NCBI RefSeq assembly: GCF_001619875.1
Contig: NZ_LRFC01000001.1
Coordinates: 744,001-808,000, forward strand
Reading direction: 5' to 3'
DNA from: Fictibacillus phosphorivorans
GTDB lineage: Bacteria; Bacillota; Bacilli; Bacillales; Fictibacillaceae
Length of the DNA: 64,000 nt
The notes beneath the pieces were generated by a model, which saw nothing but the letters and a program-made list of their open reading frames with translations, ran no database searches and had not been told where the DNA came from. Made by a program: the position numbers and the translations under genes. This document shows, in pieces, positions 34,221 through 43,933 of the stretch (its first letter is position 1; every line of letters starts with the position of its first letter).

Positions 34221-34240
34221 TGGTTTAAGGAGATGGAAAA

Positions 34241-35164
34241 ATGAACGTAGAAGAAGCAAAAAAATCATTGAGAGGCTCCATTGCGCCCATCATCACCCCT
34301 TTTCATGATGATGAGTCATTGGATCTTGATACTCTTAAAAGTTTAATAGACTGGCACATTCAGTCTGGAAGCCACGGAATCTCTGTAACCGGAACTACTG
34401 GTGAGCCATCATCACTAACGTTAAAAGAACGTGAGCTTGTTATGGAAACCGCGATAAAATCCGTAAACAAGCGTGTGCCAATCGTACCTGGAACAGGCTC
34501 AACCAATCATCAAGAATCTCTTCATTTAACAAAACTCGCTCAAGAAATGGGAGCAGATGCCGCTATGGTAATCGTCCCATACTACAATAAGCCTTCTCAG
34601 CATGCTTTATATAAACACTTTAAACTGATCGCTGATTCAGTAGATATACCGCTAATCATTTATAACATCCCAGGAAGAACAGCCGTAAACCTAGAAGTGA
34701 AAACATTGGCACGCCTTAACGAGGACTGCCCGAACATTATTGGAGTGAAGGAATCCAATAAAGACTTTGAACATATTAACCGTGTTTTATTAAACTGCGG
34801 ACGCGACTTTTTGCTGTATTCAGGTATTGAACTTCTCTGTTATCCGATGCTTGCCATTGGCGGAGCGGGATACATATCGGCAACAGCGAACGTATTGCCT
34901 TCAAAAGTTGCAGAAGTGTATAACGCATGGGAATCAGGAAATGTAGAAGAAGCATTGAAACTTCATTATGATTTAATGCCGCTAAACGACGTCCTATTTA
35001 AAGATACAAATCCAGCTCCGTTAAAAGCAGCACTTGGAATGATGGGAAGAATCAATCCGAAATTAAGACTGCCGATGGACTTGCCAACTGAGTCCCTCCA
35101 AAAAGAGATCAGATCTGTACTTGCTGATTATGGTTTAGTAGAAAAAATAGGGAGTGAAGTATAA
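34241..35164 (+). CDS. DapA-family class I aldolase/lyase in the hpa cluster
   Basis: A 307-aa TIM-barrel of the DHDPS/N-acetylneuraminate lyase family. GTTGEPSSLT is the pyruvate carboxylate-binding motif, IYNIPGRT holds the catalytic Tyr, and the Schiff-base Lys is in IIGVKES. Classical DapA makes lysine precursors, but here the gene is embedded between a GntR regulator and hpa genes and touches the FAH gene (0 bp). I infer it cleaves the last ring-fission product (4-hydroxy-2-oxoheptanedioate) to pyruvate and succinate semialdehyde in place of HpaI. AAGGAGATG precedes the ATG. Confidence 0.9.
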   Translation: MNVEEAKKSLRGSIAPIITPFHDDESLDLDTLKSLIDWHIQSGSHGISVTGTTGEPSSLTLKERELVMETAIKSVNKRVPIVPGTGSTNHQESLHLTKLAQEMGADAAMVIVPYYNKPSQHALYKHFKLIADSVDIPLIIYNIPGRTAVNLEVKTLARLNEDCPNIIGVKESNKDFEHINRVLLNCGRDFLLYSGIELLCYPMLAIGGAGYISATANVLPSKVAEVYNAWESGNVEEALKLHYDLMPLNDVLFKDTNPAPLKAALGMMGRINPKLRLPMDLPTESLQKEIRSVLADYGLVEKIGSEV

Positions 35165-35956
35165 ATGAAGCATGCACGCGTAATTTTTGAAGGAAGAGAA
35201 CAAAAGGGAACGGTTGTTGATGATGTGATTACATTCTCATCTGGTAAAACAGCAAATATAAGCGAGATCGAAACATGGCTGCCTCCATTTCAGCCGAACA
35301 AGATGATCGGACTCGCACTGAATTATGCAGACCATGCTGATGAATTAGGACTTGAAAAGCCTGCTGAACCTGTTTTGTTTATCAAGCCAAATTCATCACT
35401 TGTAGGACACAAAGGGCAAGTGTTCTATCCAGATGGTGCAACTTATATGCACTATGAAAATGAACTTGCAGTCGTTATTGGTAAAGAGGGAAGAAACATT
35501 AAAGCTGAAAATGCGATGGATTTTGTAAGCGGTTACACGATTGCGAATGATGTAACAGTACGCGACTTTGTTAACAACTGGTACCGTCCGCCTGTACGTG
35601 CAAAAGGACATGACACGTTTGGTCCGATGGGTCCTTATTATGTAGATGCTGCTGACATCCCGGATGTTACAAACCTTGAACTGCGCACATATGTAAACGG
35701 TGAGTTAAGACAGCAAGGGAACACGAAAGATCTGATGTATTCAATCCCTGAAATTATTGAATTCGTATCGTCGTTCATGACGCTTGAACCTTATGATGTG
35801 ATCTGGACAGGTACACCAAAAGGCATTTCTCACGTTCACCCTGGTGATGTTGTACGGCTTGAGATTGATTATCTAGGATCACTTGAAAACACGATCGTTG
35901 ATGGACGAACTGAAAAGGTGCCAACGGGAGGGAAGGGTAATGAAGCCGGAAATTAA
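35165..35956 (+). CDS. FAH-family isomerase/decarboxylase (HpaG-like)
   Basis: A 263-aa fumarylacetoacetase-family protein. The metal ligand segment YENELAVVIGKEGRN (Glu-x-Glu), the GYTIANDVTVRD motif and the FGPMGPY and TGTPKGISHV stretches match HpaG/YcgM-type enzymes. In the homoprotocatechuate pathway it would decarboxylate and/or isomerise the hydroxymuconate intermediates. E. coli HpaG is a tandem fusion of two such domains; here there is one domain and no second copy in the window. Its end overlaps the next gene by 17 bp. Confidence 0.9.
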   Translation: MKHARVIFEGREQKGTVVDDVITFSSGKTANISEIETWLPPFQPNKMIGLALNYADHADELGLEKPAEPVLFIKPNSSLVGHKGQVFYPDGATYMHYENELAVVIGKEGRNIKAENAMDFVSGYTIANDVTVRDFVNNWYRPPVRAKGHDTFGPMGPYYVDAADIPDVTNLELRTYVNGELRQQGNTKDLMYSIPEIIEFVSSFMTLEPYDVIWTGTPKGISHVHPGDVVRLEIDYLGSLENTIVDGRTEKVPTGGKGNEAGN

Positions 35957-37454
35957 AGAAATGATTCAGCACTATATTGGCGGACAGTTTGTTTCGGGGC
36001 ATAAAGGAGACTTTTTTGTTAACGTTAATCCCTTTACGAACGAAAAGATCAACACGGTAAGTGAAGGAACGAAAGAAGACATCAATCTAGCCGCTAAAGC
36101 CGCAAAAGAAGCCTTTAAACAAGGTCCTTGGGGCAAGATGAAGCAGGAAAAGCGTCTTCAATACATTTATAAGATTGCCGAGCTTATCGACCGTGATATC
36201 GAAGAGATTGCCTTGCTGGAATCGTATGATACAGGACTTCCTATTGCTCAAACGCGAAAAATGGTAGGACGTGCTGCGGATAACTTTAGGTTTTATGCCG
36301 AAATGGTAAAAAACCGCATGTCAGGTGAAGCGTATCACGTAGATGACGAGTTCATGAATTATACCATTCAAAAGCCTGTTGGTGTTGCAGGGTTAATTAC
36401 ACCATGGAACGCACCGTTCATGCTTGAAACTTGGAAGATCGCTCCTGCTCTTGCAACAGGAAACACTGTTATCTTAAAACCTGCAGAGTGGTCACCGCTC
36501 TCGGCTAATAAACTAGCAGAACTTGTTGATGAAGCAGGACTTCCTCACGGTGTTTTTAACGTCGTTCATGGTTTTGGTGAAACGGCTGGTGCGTCACTTG
36601 TTGCTAATGAAGATGTGCAGCTTATCTCATTTACTGGAGAGACAAAGACGGGTTCAGAAATTATGAGAAATGGAGCTGCTACTCTTAAACGCTTCTCAAT
36701 GGAGCTTGGCGGAAAGTCGCCGATCATCGTATTTGATGATTGTGATTTTGAACGCGCACTTGACGCTTGTGTATGGGGAATCTTTTCTTTTAATGGAGAA
36801 AGATGTACGGCAAACTCTCGGTTATTCGTTCAAGAATCCATTAAGGATGAGTTCGTTGCCCGCTTGAAGGAGAGGGTAGATAACATTATCGTTGGCGATC
36901 CATCTAATCCGGAAACAGAAGTTGGACCGCTCATCCATACAGAACACTATGAAAATGTGAAACGTTACCTGCATGTTGCGGCAAATGAGGGGGCTGAAAT
37001 ATACAGCCAGACTCTCTCTGAATCGCTTAAAAAAGGAAACTTTGTAGCTCCAACCCTTCTATTAAACGTGAAAAATGAAATGACGGTCGCACAAGAAGAA
37101 ATCTTCGGACCCGTTTTGTCTGTCATGACGTTCAAAGACGAAAGAGAAGTCATCGGTTACGCAAACGATATCAAGTATGGCCTTGCTGGCTACGTGTGGA
37201 CGAACGATATGAAAAAAGGTCTTCGCGTTGCAAACGCGGTAGAAGCGGGTATGTTATGGGTCAATTCACAAAACGTTCGCGATCTTCGCATTCCGTTTGG
37301 AGGGTCAAAGAATTCAGGTATTGGTCGAGAAGGCGGCCATTACGCGTTTGAGTTTTATACAGAGATGAAAGTGGTGCATGTTGCACTCGCGGATCATCAT
37401 ATTCAACAGTTCGGAAAGAAAAAACAAACGCTACAGACGGAAGCAAAACATTAA
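35940..37454 (+). CDS. hpaE: 5-carboxymethyl-2-hydroxymuconate semialdehyde dehydrogenase
   Basis: A 504-aa NAD-dependent aldehyde dehydrogenase that oxidises the ring-cleavage semialdehyde. The fold markers are TPWNAPFMLETWKIAPALATGN (cofactor), the catalytic Glu in FSMELGGKSPIIV, the catalytic Cys in FSFNGERCTANSR, and EEIFGPVLSVMTF near the end. ATG 35940 is preceded by GGGAGGGAAGG inside the end of the FAH gene; an earlier in-frame codon at 35883 lies within that gene and is not needed. HpaE assignment rests on family plus context. Confidence 0.92.
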   Translation: MKPEIKEMIQHYIGGQFVSGHKGDFFVNVNPFTNEKINTVSEGTKEDINLAAKAAKEAFKQGPWGKMKQEKRLQYIYKIAELIDRDIEEIALLESYDTGLPIAQTRKMVGRAADNFRFYAEMVKNRMSGEAYHVDDEFMNYTIQKPVGVAGLITPWNAPFMLETWKIAPALATGNTVILKPAEWSPLSANKLAELVDEAGLPHGVFNVVHGFGETAGASLVANEDVQLISFTGETKTGSEIMRNGAATLKRFSMELGGKSPIIVFDDCDFERALDACVWGIFSFNGERCTANSRLFVQESIKDEFVARLKERVDNIIVGDPSNPETEVGPLIHTEHYENVKRYLHVAANEGAEIYSQTLSESLKKGNFVAPTLLLNVKNEMTVAQEEIFGPVLSVMTFKDEREVIGYANDIKYGLAGYVWTNDMKKGLRVANAVEAGMLWVNSQNVRDLRIPFGGSKNSGIGREGGHYAFEFYTEMKVVHVALADHHIQQFGKKKQTLQTEAKH

Positions 37455-37466
37455 GGAGGGATTTCT

Positions 37467-38942
37467 TTGCCTGCACGCACGGGAGAACAGTATATTCAAG
37501 GAATTTCAAAGGCTAAGAATAATGTTTGGATTCATGGTAAGAAAGTAGATGATGTACCTTCTCATCCCGCATTTCGAAACATCGTAAGATCCATTGCCAA
37601 CCTGTATGACCTACAGCACGAAAAAGCAGACAAGATGTTATACACCTCTGAACAAACAGGTGATAAAGTCGGACTTTCCTTTATTGCTCCTAAAACGGTA
37701 GACGATCTCATCCGCCGCCGTGAAATGATTTCTGAGTGGGCATGTTACACAGGTGGGATGATGGGTCGCACACCTGATTACTTGAATACAAGCGTCATGG
37801 CATTTGGTACGTCAGGCAACTTTTTTGCGCAAAATGATCCGATGTTTGCCGAGAACGCCAGAAAATATTATGACTATTGCCGAGAAAACGACATCAGTTT
37901 AACACATACGCTTATTCACCCTCAGACTAATCGATCAAAAAAGCAGTCTGAGCAAAAAGATCCATATCTATCTGCTCGAATCGTTGAAAAAAACAAAGAC
38001 GGAATCGTAGTGAAAGGTGCTAGATTGCTCGCAACGCTTGGTGGAGTGACTGATGAGATCGTCGTTTTCCCATCTACATTGAATAAAGCCTCATCTGAAG
38101 ATGATCCGTATGCGATGGCTTTTGCGATTCCGAACAATACAGAAGGCTTAAAGTTCTTATGTCGTGAATCGTTTGATACAGGACGAAGTCAATGGGATCA
38201 TCCGCTAAGCTCGCGATTTGAGGAAAGTGATGCAATCGTAGTTTTTGATAATGTACTTGTGCCATGGGAGCGCGTTTTTGTAAGCGGAAGCTCCGATATT
38301 TGTAACCGTACGTATGTCGAGACGAATGCGATTGTTCACATGGCGCATCAAGTAATTGCTAAAAATACCGTGAAAACGGAATTTGTGTTAGGCGTTATTT
38401 TAAACATGATGGAATCCATTGGCATCGATGTATTCCCGCATGTTAAAGAAAAGGCATCCGAAGTCATGCTGATTCTTGAAACGATGCGTTCTCACCTATA
38501 TCGTGCGGAACACAACGCTTCGATTGACAAATACGGAAACATGACACCAGACTTTGCGCCGCTGAACGCAGCGCGTAACTGGTACCCAAAAATGTATCAG
38601 CGTATCGTTGAGATCGTTAAAATTCTCGGAGCATCAGGATTGATGGGGATTCCGACAGAAGCGGACTTTAACGCAGACGATATTGGCGAACTTGTGCATC
38701 GTTATACACAAGGAGCTAACATTGATGGTTACGAGCGCACGCAATTGTTCCGCTTGGCATGGGACATCTCCATCAGTACGTTTGGCGGCCGCCAAGCACT
38801 TTATGAGTATTACTTCTTTGGTGATCCTGCCCGTATGTCGAACATCTATTATGATCAATATAACAAAGAACCTTATAAAGCGATGGTGAAGGATTTTCTG
38901 CAGCGTGTGAATTCCAAAAGCCATAACTACACGAGTGTATAG
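37467..38942 (+). CDS. hpaB: 4-hydroxyphenylacetate 3-monooxygenase, oxygenase component
   Basis: A 491-aa FADH2-using monooxygenase of the HpaB/HpaA type that makes homoprotocatechuate (3,4-dihydroxyphenylacetate). The acyl-CoA-dehydrogenase-like fold is evident: THTLIHPQTNRSK (flavin/substrate loop), the SSRFEESDAIVVFDNVLVPWERVF core and the helical C-domain with GASGLMGIPTEADF. Start is TTG 37467 behind AAGGAGGG. A separate flavin reductase (HpaC) is required but none is adjacent. Confidence 0.95.
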   Translation: MPARTGEQYIQGISKAKNNVWIHGKKVDDVPSHPAFRNIVRSIANLYDLQHEKADKMLYTSEQTGDKVGLSFIAPKTVDDLIRRREMISEWACYTGGMMGRTPDYLNTSVMAFGTSGNFFAQNDPMFAENARKYYDYCRENDISLTHTLIHPQTNRSKKQSEQKDPYLSARIVEKNKDGIVVKGARLLATLGGVTDEIVVFPSTLNKASSEDDPYAMAFAIPNNTEGLKFLCRESFDTGRSQWDHPLSSRFEESDAIVVFDNVLVPWERVFVSGSSDICNRTYVETNAIVHMAHQVIAKNTVKTEFVLGVILNMMESIGIDVFPHVKEKASEVMLILETMRSHLYRAEHNASIDKYGNMTPDFAPLNAARNWYPKMYQRIVEIVKILGASGLMGIPTEADFNADDIGELVHRYTQGANIDGYERTQLFRLAWDISISTFGGRQALYEYYFFGDPARMSNIYYDQYNKEPYKAMVKDFLQRVNSKSHNYTSV

Positions 38943-38954
38943 GAGGTAGTCGTC

Positions 38955-39938
38955 ATGGATTTTAACATTATTCGAATTGCACGTGTTGTCATGAACGTTA
39001 CAGACCTCCACGCTTCCCGTGATTTTTATGTGAATGCTCTAGGATTTATTGAAACAGCTTCTACTTCAGAGTGGATGGCTTTACGTGGACTGGAAGAACA
39101 CTCGCATCACAGTCTTTTGTTGAAAAAGGCAGATAAACCTGGCGTTCATGTGGTGAGTTATAAAGTTTGGGAAGACAGCCACTTGAATGAGCTGGAAACC
39201 TTTTTTAAAGGAAAAGGGGCTAAAGTGCTGTGGAAAGATGCAGACCCTTCAGTTGGAATCGGTAAAACTTTATGCGTTGAAGATCCTTCTGGTATACCCC
39301 TTGAGTTTTTTGTTGAGATGCAAAGTGTAGAGCGCTGCATTCAAAAATATGACCTTTACCGCGGAGCTCGTGTACAGCGTATTGATCACATCAACTGCAT
39401 GGTACCAGATGTGGAAGCGGCAGTTCAGTTCTATACAGATGAACTCGGATTTAGAGTTTCGGAATATACAGCTACTGAAGATGATCGGACATGGGCAGCA
39501 TGGCTTCATCGCAAACCAACTGTTCATGACGTTGCCTTTATGAACGGTGAAGGTCCTCGTCTTCATCACGTAGGCTTTTGGCTATCTGACCCGATGAGCC
39601 TGATTCATTGCTGTGATGTGATGGCGAGCATGGGTTATGCAGATAATATTGAGCGCGGGCCAGGACGTCATGGCTTATCGAACGCCTTCTTTTTATATGT
39701 ACGTGATCCCGATGGAAATCGGATCGAACTATATAACGGGGATTATCTGACAAGTGACCCTGACTTTAAACCGATCAAATGGGACATTAACGATCCGAGG
39801 CGTCAGACGTTCTGGGGACACAAAGCACCAGACAGCTGGTTTAATGAAGCAACTTCCTTCTTGAATCTTGAAAAAGGTGAGCCTGTAGAGCTGAAAAGTC
39901 CTACTTTGGCGCAGCGTAAGCCTGATTTTGTGACTTGA
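38955..39938 (+). CDS. hpaD: 3,4-dihydroxyphenylacetate 2,3-dioxygenase (extradiol, VOC)
   Basis: A 327-aa two-domain type I extradiol dioxygenase. The metal triad sits in the C-terminal VOC domain: His in IDHINCMVPD, His in LHHVGFWLSD and Glu in RIELYNGDYL; the catalytic HGLSNAFF loop is also present. It opens the homoprotocatechuate ring at the meta position with Fe(II) or Mn(II). AGGAGG sits before the ATG and 12 bp separate it from hpaB; a terminator closes the operon. Confidence 0.95.
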   Translation: MDFNIIRIARVVMNVTDLHASRDFYVNALGFIETASTSEWMALRGLEEHSHHSLLLKKADKPGVHVVSYKVWEDSHLNELETFFKGKGAKVLWKDADPSVGIGKTLCVEDPSGIPLEFFVEMQSVERCIQKYDLYRGARVQRIDHINCMVPDVEAAVQFYTDELGFRVSEYTATEDDRTWAAWLHRKPTVHDVAFMNGEGPRLHHVGFWLSDPMSLIHCCDVMASMGYADNIERGPGRHGLSNAFFLYVRDPDGNRIELYNGDYLTSDPDFKPIKWDINDPRRQTFWGHKAPDSWFNEATSFLNLEKGEPVELKSPTLAQRKPDFVT

Positions 39939-39967
39939 TTAGGCGGAAAGTATAAGTAGGTTAAAGA

Positions 39968-40003
39968 AAGCTGGCTCCAAGTGTGATGGAGTCAGCTTTT
40001 TGA
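39968..40003 (+). terminator. Terminator of the hpa operon
   Basis: AGCTGGCTCCA / TGGAGTCAGCT stem with a seven-base loop, followed by TTTTTG. Confidence 0.9.
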
Positions 40004-40040
40004 TGTATTTTAGTAAGGAATGGGCATATTGGTTGAGACT

Positions 40041-40120
40041 TGTGCTCGTTCAACGAGATTTATGCTCGTTCACGAAGCTTTATGCTCGTTCATGAAGCTT
40101 TTTGCTCACTGAAGAGCCCC
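40041..40120. repeat. 20-bp tandem repeat (about four units)
   Basis: Units TGTGCTCGTTCAACGAGATT, TATGCTCGTTCACGAAGCTT and TATGCTCGTTCATGAAGCTT follow head to tail with a 20-bp period; a fourth, diverged unit begins TTTGCTCACTGAAGAGCC. The GTGCTCGTTCA core recurs in a hairpin at 53602. Confidence 0.85.
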
Positions 40121-40154
40121 ATCCAAGATTTACAAGCGAACCGCTAAAAAATCT

Positions 40155-42224
40155 TCATACCAATTCACTTTTAACAAAAACTAGTCCGCTCTCGGTCAGC
40201 CGCGTTCCTTTCCGTCCTTTTGCTTTCACGATGTACCCTTTCCGCTCTAGGAGATCTAAGCGCAGCCTGATTTGAGCTTCAGACAGCGTTACGCCTTTTG
40301 ATTCCAATTCCTTCAATAAACTTTTCCGGCTAGATGCTTTACCAGTAATATGGTTGTGATAGATACACTCCATAAGTGTTGCCTCTTCATTTGGTGCGAT
40401 AAGCGGCAATTCCTCTGTGGTCGCTGCTATCTCTTGCATCGCCTCTCTCTCTAATGACTCCTTAAAGCTTCTTATTCTCATCACTTCCTGAGGTAGATCT
40501 GATACGGTTATCCTCTCTCCGTCACATACGGCAAGCATATATTCAATGGCATTCTTCAATTCTCGAACATTCCCTGACCAGGAACGGTTTATAAGATGAC
40601 CAATCACTTCGTTGTCCACTTTCATTTTTTTAGTTGAACGCATCGAAAAAAAATGATTGAGTAATAGTGGGATATCGCCTTTCCGCTCACGCAGTGCAGG
40701 GATTTTTAAATAAAGAACGTTTAACCGGTGATACAGGTCTTCACGGAATAAACCTTGTTTAATGTCGGATGCTAAATCTTTGTTCGTTGCAGAAATAACT
40801 CTTACGTCAATTGGGAGGACGCGTGTTCCTCCAACTCTCCTCAGTTCTTTTTCCTGGAGAACCCGAAGGAGACGTGTTTGAAGTTTGACGCTAATGTCTC
40901 CAATTTCATCAAGGAAAATGGTGCCGCCTTCTGCTTGTTCGAAGAGCCCTTGTTTTCCGCCTTTTTTGGCACCCGTAAAAGCGCCTTCTTCATATCCAAA
41001 AAGTTCACTCTCCAATAGATCCTCTGAAAGAGCAGAACAGTTTACTGCTAAGAACGGTCCGTTTCTTCTGCCTGATTCGTTATGAATGGAACTTGCAAAA
41101 AGTTCCTTTCCAGTGCCGCTTTCGCCTTGTATGAGGAGAGAAAGATCTGTTGCAGCAAGCTTCTTTGCAATATTTTTTGTTCGGACGATCTCTTCGGAAT
41201 TGCCGATAATATCGCTAAAGAAATATTTCCCGATATAACCTTTTCGTTTTAGTTCATGTCGTGCCGCTTTCTCCATTGAGATCGTTGTACTTGTATTCTT
41301 AAATGTAGCAATCATCGTGTTATCTGCGGGCAATGTAAATCGGTGAACCATTACATTCGTATCATGAATTGTGAAAAATTGGTCAGATTCTTCGTTTTCC
41401 GTAGCGATCAAAAAATGTAGCAATTCTTTATCTCTAATAATTTGTCTAATATTTTTGCCTACGGCTTGTTTTGAAGCGGTTGAAAATATGTTCTCCAGTT
41501 CTTCGTTAAATACGGTAATCTTTCCCGTATGATCAAATGATAGAATACCATCATTTACACCATTTAATACTTTGTCCAAATGTTCGTTAAGTTGAAGGGC
41601 CTTTTGGTTAGCGAGTGCAAGTTTCTTGGACAGCTGTATAATTTTTTCTGTAAACCGCTCAGAAATGCCTGTTGCACGGTCATCTAAGACATCAAGTTCG
41701 CTCAAAATCTCTGTTATAGTAGTAATGTCAATTAGGCGTACGCCAATATTAATGATTTTCTTAACCTCTTTCGGCACGAGATGCATCTCGCCAGGTGTCA
41801 CAGCGATATCTGCATATTGATACTGAGGAATCCCTGGGTAATAGGGAAGGTAGTTTAAGTGATCGATGCCTAGATGTATGAGAGTTTGTACGGATTGTTC
41901 GACGGTTTGTGGAAAGTCATTCACATACATAACATCTGTACCTTCTGGCAGTTGCAGAAGCTGGTCCATATATTCGTAGTTGACGGTACGCCTTGCAGTA
42001 ATCACTTTACATGAGTCACTCAAGCAGTGAGCTACCTCCCGTTTTATCAGATAAGATGAAAGAATAACAATTTCATTCTCTAAAAGTGAAGGGAGCATTT
42101 CTTCGGAAGAATAACTTCTAATATGAAAAAAATCACCTAAGATGGATTGAAGTTGATGTGATAGTGCAATACGTGTTTCTTTTGTGCCTGCTAATAAAAC
42201 AATCTGTTTTTGGTTCTCCATCAT
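40155..42224 (-). CDS. Sigma-54-dependent activator with PrpR-N-like and PAS domains
   Basis: A 689-aa enhancer-binding protein. The N-terminal region (about 1-200) resembles a PrpR_N sensor domain; a PAS domain follows (about 215-320), then the AAA+ domain (about 330-570) with Walker A GESGTGKE, the sigma-54-contacting GAFTGA loop, Walker B IFLDEIGD and the arginine-finger region. Instead of a Fis helix it ends in a winged-helix-like segment (LRLDLLERKGYIVKAKGRKG). Divergently, a perfect -24/-12 promoter lies 121 bp away, so it almost surely activates the YfcC/IadA unit. The ligand is unknown. Starts 42224 and 42221 are both possible. Confidence 0.92.
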   Translation of the reverse strand: MMENQKQIVLLAGTKETRIALSHQLQSILGDFFHIRSYSSEEMLPSLLENEIVILSSYLIKREVAHCLSDSCKVITARRTVNYEYMDQLLQLPEGTDVMYVNDFPQTVEQSVQTLIHLGIDHLNYLPYYPGIPQYQYADIAVTPGEMHLVPKEVKKIINIGVRLIDITTITEILSELDVLDDRATGISERFTEKIIQLSKKLALANQKALQLNEHLDKVLNGVNDGILSFDHTGKITVFNEELENIFSTASKQAVGKNIRQIIRDKELLHFLIATENEESDQFFTIHDTNVMVHRFTLPADNTMIATFKNTSTTISMEKAARHELKRKGYIGKYFFSDIIGNSEEIVRTKNIAKKLAATDLSLLIQGESGTGKELFASSIHNESGRRNGPFLAVNCSALSEDLLESELFGYEEGAFTGAKKGGKQGLFEQAEGGTIFLDEIGDISVKLQTRLLRVLQEKELRRVGGTRVLPIDVRVISATNKDLASDIKQGLFREDLYHRLNVLYLKIPALRERKGDIPLLLNHFFSMRSTKKMKVDNEVIGHLINRSWSGNVRELKNAIEYMLAVCDGERITVSDLPQEVMRIRSFKESLEREAMQEIAATTEELPLIAPNEEATLMECIYHNHITGKASSRKSLLKELESKGVTLSEAQIRLRLDLLERKGYIVKAKGRKGTRLTESGLVFVKSELV

Positions 42225-42344
42225 CTACACCTTCTTTTAATGGTTTCTTTTAGGTCGTTAATTGGCTATAAAACTATTATCTTATAAACATCCAATTTAT
42301 GAAACAATATCTTTAAAAACCTTTTACACAGGGCGACTGAATCT

Positions 42345-42360
42345 TGGCATAATTCTTGCA
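42345..42360 (+). promoter_or_regulatory. Sigma-54 (-24/-12) promoter
   Basis: TTGGCAT-AATTC-TTGCA keeps the invariant GG and GC dinucleotides with ten bases between them and matches TGGCAC-N5-TTGCA at all but one core base. It lies about 39 bp before the YfcC start. Confidence 0.9.
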
Positions 42361-42398
42361 ATTAATAAAAGGTGAAATACAGAAGAGGGGGAGTTAAC

Positions 42399-43901
42399 GT
42401 GAATAAGAAAAAAGGATTTACAATGCCGGATACCTTTGTAATCGTGTTTTTCGTTGTAGCATTAATGGCGTTATTGACGTATGTCATTCCGGCGGGTCAA
42501 TTTGAAACAAAAGAAACGACCTATACGCAAGGTGGGGAAGAGCAGACTAAAACAGTACTTGTTCCTGACAGCTTTTCGTATGTAAAAGGGGAAGACGGTG
42601 AACCGGCTACTCAAGGTGTTAGCTTGTTTGAAGAAGGTGGCGGTGCCGGTTTCTTGAACTATATCTTTGAAGGCTTAGTAACTGGGGATAAGTGGGGATC
42701 AGCAGTAGGGGTTGTGGCGTTTATCCTTATTATCGGTGGCGCATTCGGAATTATTATGAAGACGCGTGCGATAGAAGATAGTATTTTAAAGATGATTGAC
42801 CGTACGAAAGGGAAAGAAGTCCTTATTATTCCGATCATGTTCTTGTTATTCTCTTTAGGTGGAGCGGTTTTTGGTATGGGTGAAGAAGCCATTGCGTTTG
42901 CGATGATTCTTGTGCCAGTCGTAATTGCTCTTGGCTATGATGCGATTACAGCAGTTATGATTACGTATGTTGCTACACAGATTGGATTTGCAACATCCTG
43001 GATGAATCCATTTGGTGTAGCGATCGCTCAAGGGATTGCTGGAGTTCCTGTACTGTCAGGTGCACCATTCCGTATTGGGATGTGGGCATTCTTTACATTA
43101 ATAGGTATTATTTATACATGGATCTACGCTTCTAGAATTAGAAAAGATCCTAAACGTTCATTATCTTATGAATCCGATGCATACTTCCGCGAAGATTTTA
43201 AACAATCGGATATTAAAGCGAACTTCGGTACAGGACATATCCTTATCCTATTAACTATATTAGCTGGGGTAATCTGGATTGTATGGGGCGTTGTTGAAAG
43301 AGCATATTACATTCCTGAAATTGCAACTCAATTTTTCACAATCGGATTAGTAGCGGGTATAATTGGAGTAATCTTCAAATTAAATAACATGACAGTAAAC
43401 GGTATATCTGATGGTTTCAAGCAAGGAGCTAGAGATATTCTTCCTGCAGCCCTCATTGTGGGTATGGCAAAAGGGGTTATCATCATGTTAGGTGGAGACA
43501 ATCCAGCTGAACCATCCGTTTTAAACACAATGCTTAATGCCGCAGGCGGTCTGGTTTCAGATGTTCCTGTAGCCGTTTCGGCATGGATCATGTATGTATT
43601 CCAAGCCGTGTTCAATTTCTTTATCGTTTCAGGTTCCGGTCAAGCTGCCCTTACTATGCCGTTAATGTCTCCACTTGCTGACATGGCAGGTGTTACTCGA
43701 CAAGTGGCCGTTCTAGCATTTCAGCTTGGTGACGGATTTACAAACATGATTGTACCGACTTCAGGGGCATTGATGGGTACCTTGGGTGCGGCACGTATCG
43801 AGTGGTCCAAATGGTTCAAATTCCAGATTAAGTTTCAGCTATTGTTGTTTATTTTAGCCTCTATTGTAATCGTTACAGCAGTACTTATTGGTTTTAAATA
43901 A
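42399..43901 (+). CDS. YfcC-family (C4-dicarboxylate/arginine-type) transporter
   Basis: An approximately 500-aa membrane permease of the YfcC/ArcD-like family, with about 12 helices and the family features GFTMPDTFVIVFFVV at the N-terminus and GQAALTMPLMSPLADMAGVTRQ and PTSGALMGTLGAARI in the C-half. GTG 42399 follows GAGGGGGAG; the in-frame ATG at 42372 has no such site. It is 32 bp from an isoaspartyl dipeptidase and is under a sigma-54 promoter, so a role in importing an amino acid, peptide or isoaspartyl dipeptide is plausible but not shown. Confidence 0.88.
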   Translation: MNKKKGFTMPDTFVIVFFVVALMALLTYVIPAGQFETKETTYTQGGEEQTKTVLVPDSFSYVKGEDGEPATQGVSLFEEGGGAGFLNYIFEGLVTGDKWGSAVGVVAFILIIGGAFGIIMKTRAIEDSILKMIDRTKGKEVLIIPIMFLLFSLGGAVFGMGEEAIAFAMILVPVVIALGYDAITAVMITYVATQIGFATSWMNPFGVAIAQGIAGVPVLSGAPFRIGMWAFFTLIGIIYTWIYASRIRKDPKRSLSYESDAYFREDFKQSDIKANFGTGHILILLTILAGVIWIVWGVVERAYYIPEIATQFFTIGLVAGIIGVIFKLNNMTVNGISDGFKQGARDILPAALIVGMAKGVIIMLGGDNPAEPSVLNTMLNAAGGLVSDVPVAVSAWIMYVFQAVFNFFIVSGSGQAALTMPLMSPLADMAGVTRQVAVLAFQLGDGFTNMIVPTSGALMGTLGAARIEWSKWFKFQIKFQLLLFILASIVIVTAVLIGFK

Positions 43902-43933
43902 TCTATCTTTGAAAAAATAAAGGAATGATTCAC

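Noticed and set aside
40041-40120. Possible CRISPR array
   Set aside because: The 20-bp units are directly adjacent with no unique spacers and no cas genes nearby.
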